Source: Dolichospermum flos-aquae CCAP 1403/13F (GTDB taxonomy: Bacteria; Cyanobacteriota; Cyanobacteriia; Cyanobacteriales; Nostocaceae). From it: a DNA stretch of 64,000 nt. This document shows positions 63,025 through 64,000 of this stretch, piece by piece. The translations under genes and the position numbers were made by a program. Position 1 is the first letter of the stretch, and every line of letters begins with the position of its first letter. The stretch is taken from positions 3,392,501-3,456,500 of the forward strand of contig NZ_CP051206.1 of NCBI RefSeq assembly GCF_012516395.1, read 5' to 3'. The notes under the pieces were generated by a model. That model ran no database searches. It saw only the letters and a list, made by a program, of their open reading frames with translations, and was not told the origin of the DNA.

Positions 63025-64000
63025 ATGAACAGCAAAAACCCCATGTTCTCAAATCTGGCTTTAAAAAGTGCCATTTTCTTGTCACCCTTACTGCTATCAA
63101 CGGCTTTTATCAGTGGTTATTCTGTACCATCTGCTACTGCTCAGGTACTATCAAATCAGGAACGGGAAGAATTAGCGCGACTGCGACAAGAAACCAGAAC
63201 TCAAAAACAAGTTCAATCTGATTTTGAACGGGCTTTTACTCGCACGAATACTTTGCTTAATATCTGGTTGACTATTTTAAGTTTATTTCCTGTGGCCTTA
63301 ATTGCCATGTTATGGTTTTTTCGTCGAGCAGTAATTAGAGAAATTGTCGAACGAGCAATGCAGCAAATTCAAGGAATTGAAAATTTGCAAACTCAATTAA
63401 CTACGGTTCAAGCAGAAGCAAAAAAACTGATTCAAGCATCTAAAAATACTACTCAAGAATTAGCACAGGAAGTTAATACACTTAAACAAAAGATTCATGG
63501 TGAGGAAGAAAATTTATCTATTCTTTTATCTGATTTACCTAAATCAAAACAAGAGTTTTTAACAGCTTTGGAAATTGAAGTTAAATCTGCTCAAGAGAAT
63601 ATTAGTAATTTAGAGTTTAGATTAAATACTCAACTAGAACAATTAACCTTATCTGCTCAACAGCAAAAAATTACAATTGACAATATCAAAAAGTTAGAAT
63701 TTCAGTTATTTTCTCAATTTACCCAACTCAAGTCAGAAGTAGAAAATCAAAAAGATATCGCTGTTAGTGATATTGAACAATCTCGCGCTGATTTGATATC
63801 TCAATTTCAAGAGTTAGAGTCGGAAACTCAACAAGAGAAATTTCATACTGTTGAGAATTTAGGGAAATTACAATCAGAATTTAATAATGAATTATCTCAA
63901 TTTCAATTAGATGTTAAAAATCAAAAAGATATAGTTATAGGTAATATCGAAAACCTGAATAATATATTTAAGTCAGACATTACTGAATTAAAAACTGATA
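63025..64000 (+). CDS. membrane-anchored coiled-coil protein, 3' end beyond window
   Basis: The frame from ATG 63025 is open to the window end (325 codons). A signal-like segment (NLALKSAIFLSPLLLSTAFISGYSVPSATAQ) is followed by a Gln/Glu/Arg-rich helix and a membrane helix (LNIWLTILSLFPVALIAMLWFF, about 77-98). From there on it is coiled coil with repeated LxxQLxxL and FQ/LE heptads (about 110-325), including near-duplicate stretches with VKNQKDI / VENQKDI. Cyanobacterial proteins of this plan often continue into TPR repeats. Its C-terminus lies outside. Function unknown. Confidence 0.7.
   Translation, partial: MNSKNPMFSNLALKSAIFLSPLLLSTAFISGYSVPSATAQVLSNQEREELARLRQETRTQKQVQSDFERAFTRTNTLLNIWLTILSLFPVALIAMLWFFRRAVIREIVERAMQQIQGIENLQTQLTTVQAEAKKLIQASKNTTQELAQEVNTLKQKIHGEEENLSILLSDLPKSKQEFLTALEIEVKSAQENISNLEFRLNTQLEQLTLSAQQQKITIDNIKKLEFQLFSQFTQLKSEVENQKDIAVSDIEQSRADLISQFQELESETQQEKFHTVENLGKLQSEFNNELSQFQLDVKNQKDIVIGNIENLNNIFKSDITELKTD

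Noticed and set aside
1-64000. tRNA or rRNA genes
   Set aside because: I saw no cloverleaf-compatible GGTTCGAATCC-type T-loops or rRNA text by eye, but no covariance search was possible.

Overview
The window is cyanobacterial chromosome. The low-GC sequence carries many GCGATCGC (HIP1) sites and short heptanucleotide repeat arrays. It encodes lineage markers such as the Rubisco assembly factor Raf1, phytyl-naphthoquinone methyltransferase MenG, HemJ-type protoporphyrinogen oxidase, a MASE1 hybrid histidine kinase and several DUF families typical of cyanobacteria (DUF1825, DUF2996, DUF3172). Together these suggest a filamentous Nostocales species (Anabaena/Dolichospermum-like). The genus is an inference.

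Layout. 1-3.2 kb: 3' end of mutL and a convergent UvrD-like helicase. 3.3-8.2 kb: accessory block with a Uma2-type protein, a seven-bladed WD40 protein fused to a probable PD-(D/E)XK nuclease domain, and a HEPN-motif protein, followed by a MITE-like element with an unusual paired-hairpin module. 8.2-18.6 kb: housekeeping genes (raf1, menG, DUF445, DUF3172, Bax-inhibitor-like, AMIN, CPA2 antiporter, ABC-F). 18.8-22.1 kb: a hybrid kinase bracketed by two copies of a TIR element, then a candidate structured ncRNA on the minus strand. 22.1-43.6 kb: metabolism, cell wall and envelope (transaldolase-like, OFA transporter, RCK channel, HemJ, pyrF, tyrS, PBP1, J-domain protein, lepB, GrpE-like/LysM operon, thrC with a ThiS-like carrier, dus), with four copies of a 65-bp inverted-repeat element between 33.6 and 37.5 kb. 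43.9-47.8 kb: a compact seven-gene Mrp antiporter operon on the minus strand. 48-52.8 kb: PLP decarboxylase, remnant of a peptide-synthetase-like gene, rpsA, HAD phosphatase, TspO-like protein. 52.9-56.8 kb: second accessory block with an aspartic-protease/small-protein pair, a PIN-like/small-protein pair, and a DUF262 + HEPN pair. 57-61 kb: clpC and a peptidoglycan-binding protein. 61.4-62.9 kb: a solitary TnpB element with probable omega-RNA end. 63.0 kb to end: a truncated coiled-coil membrane protein.

The best candidates for an undescribed system are two separate two-gene, nuclease-bearing modules. The first is the WD40-nuclease plus HEPN pair at 4.3-7.6 kb. The second is the DUF262 plus HEPN pair at 54.5-56.8 kb. 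Both have the look of defence or conflict systems: two effector-like proteins in tandem, AT-rich, among mobile-element debris. No function has been shown from sequence alone. Start codons were re-chosen where the longest open frame began upstream of a better-supported start (lepB, clpC, tyrS, the PLP decarboxylase, DUF445, AMIN, the HhH protein, both HEPN genes and the hybrid kinase).
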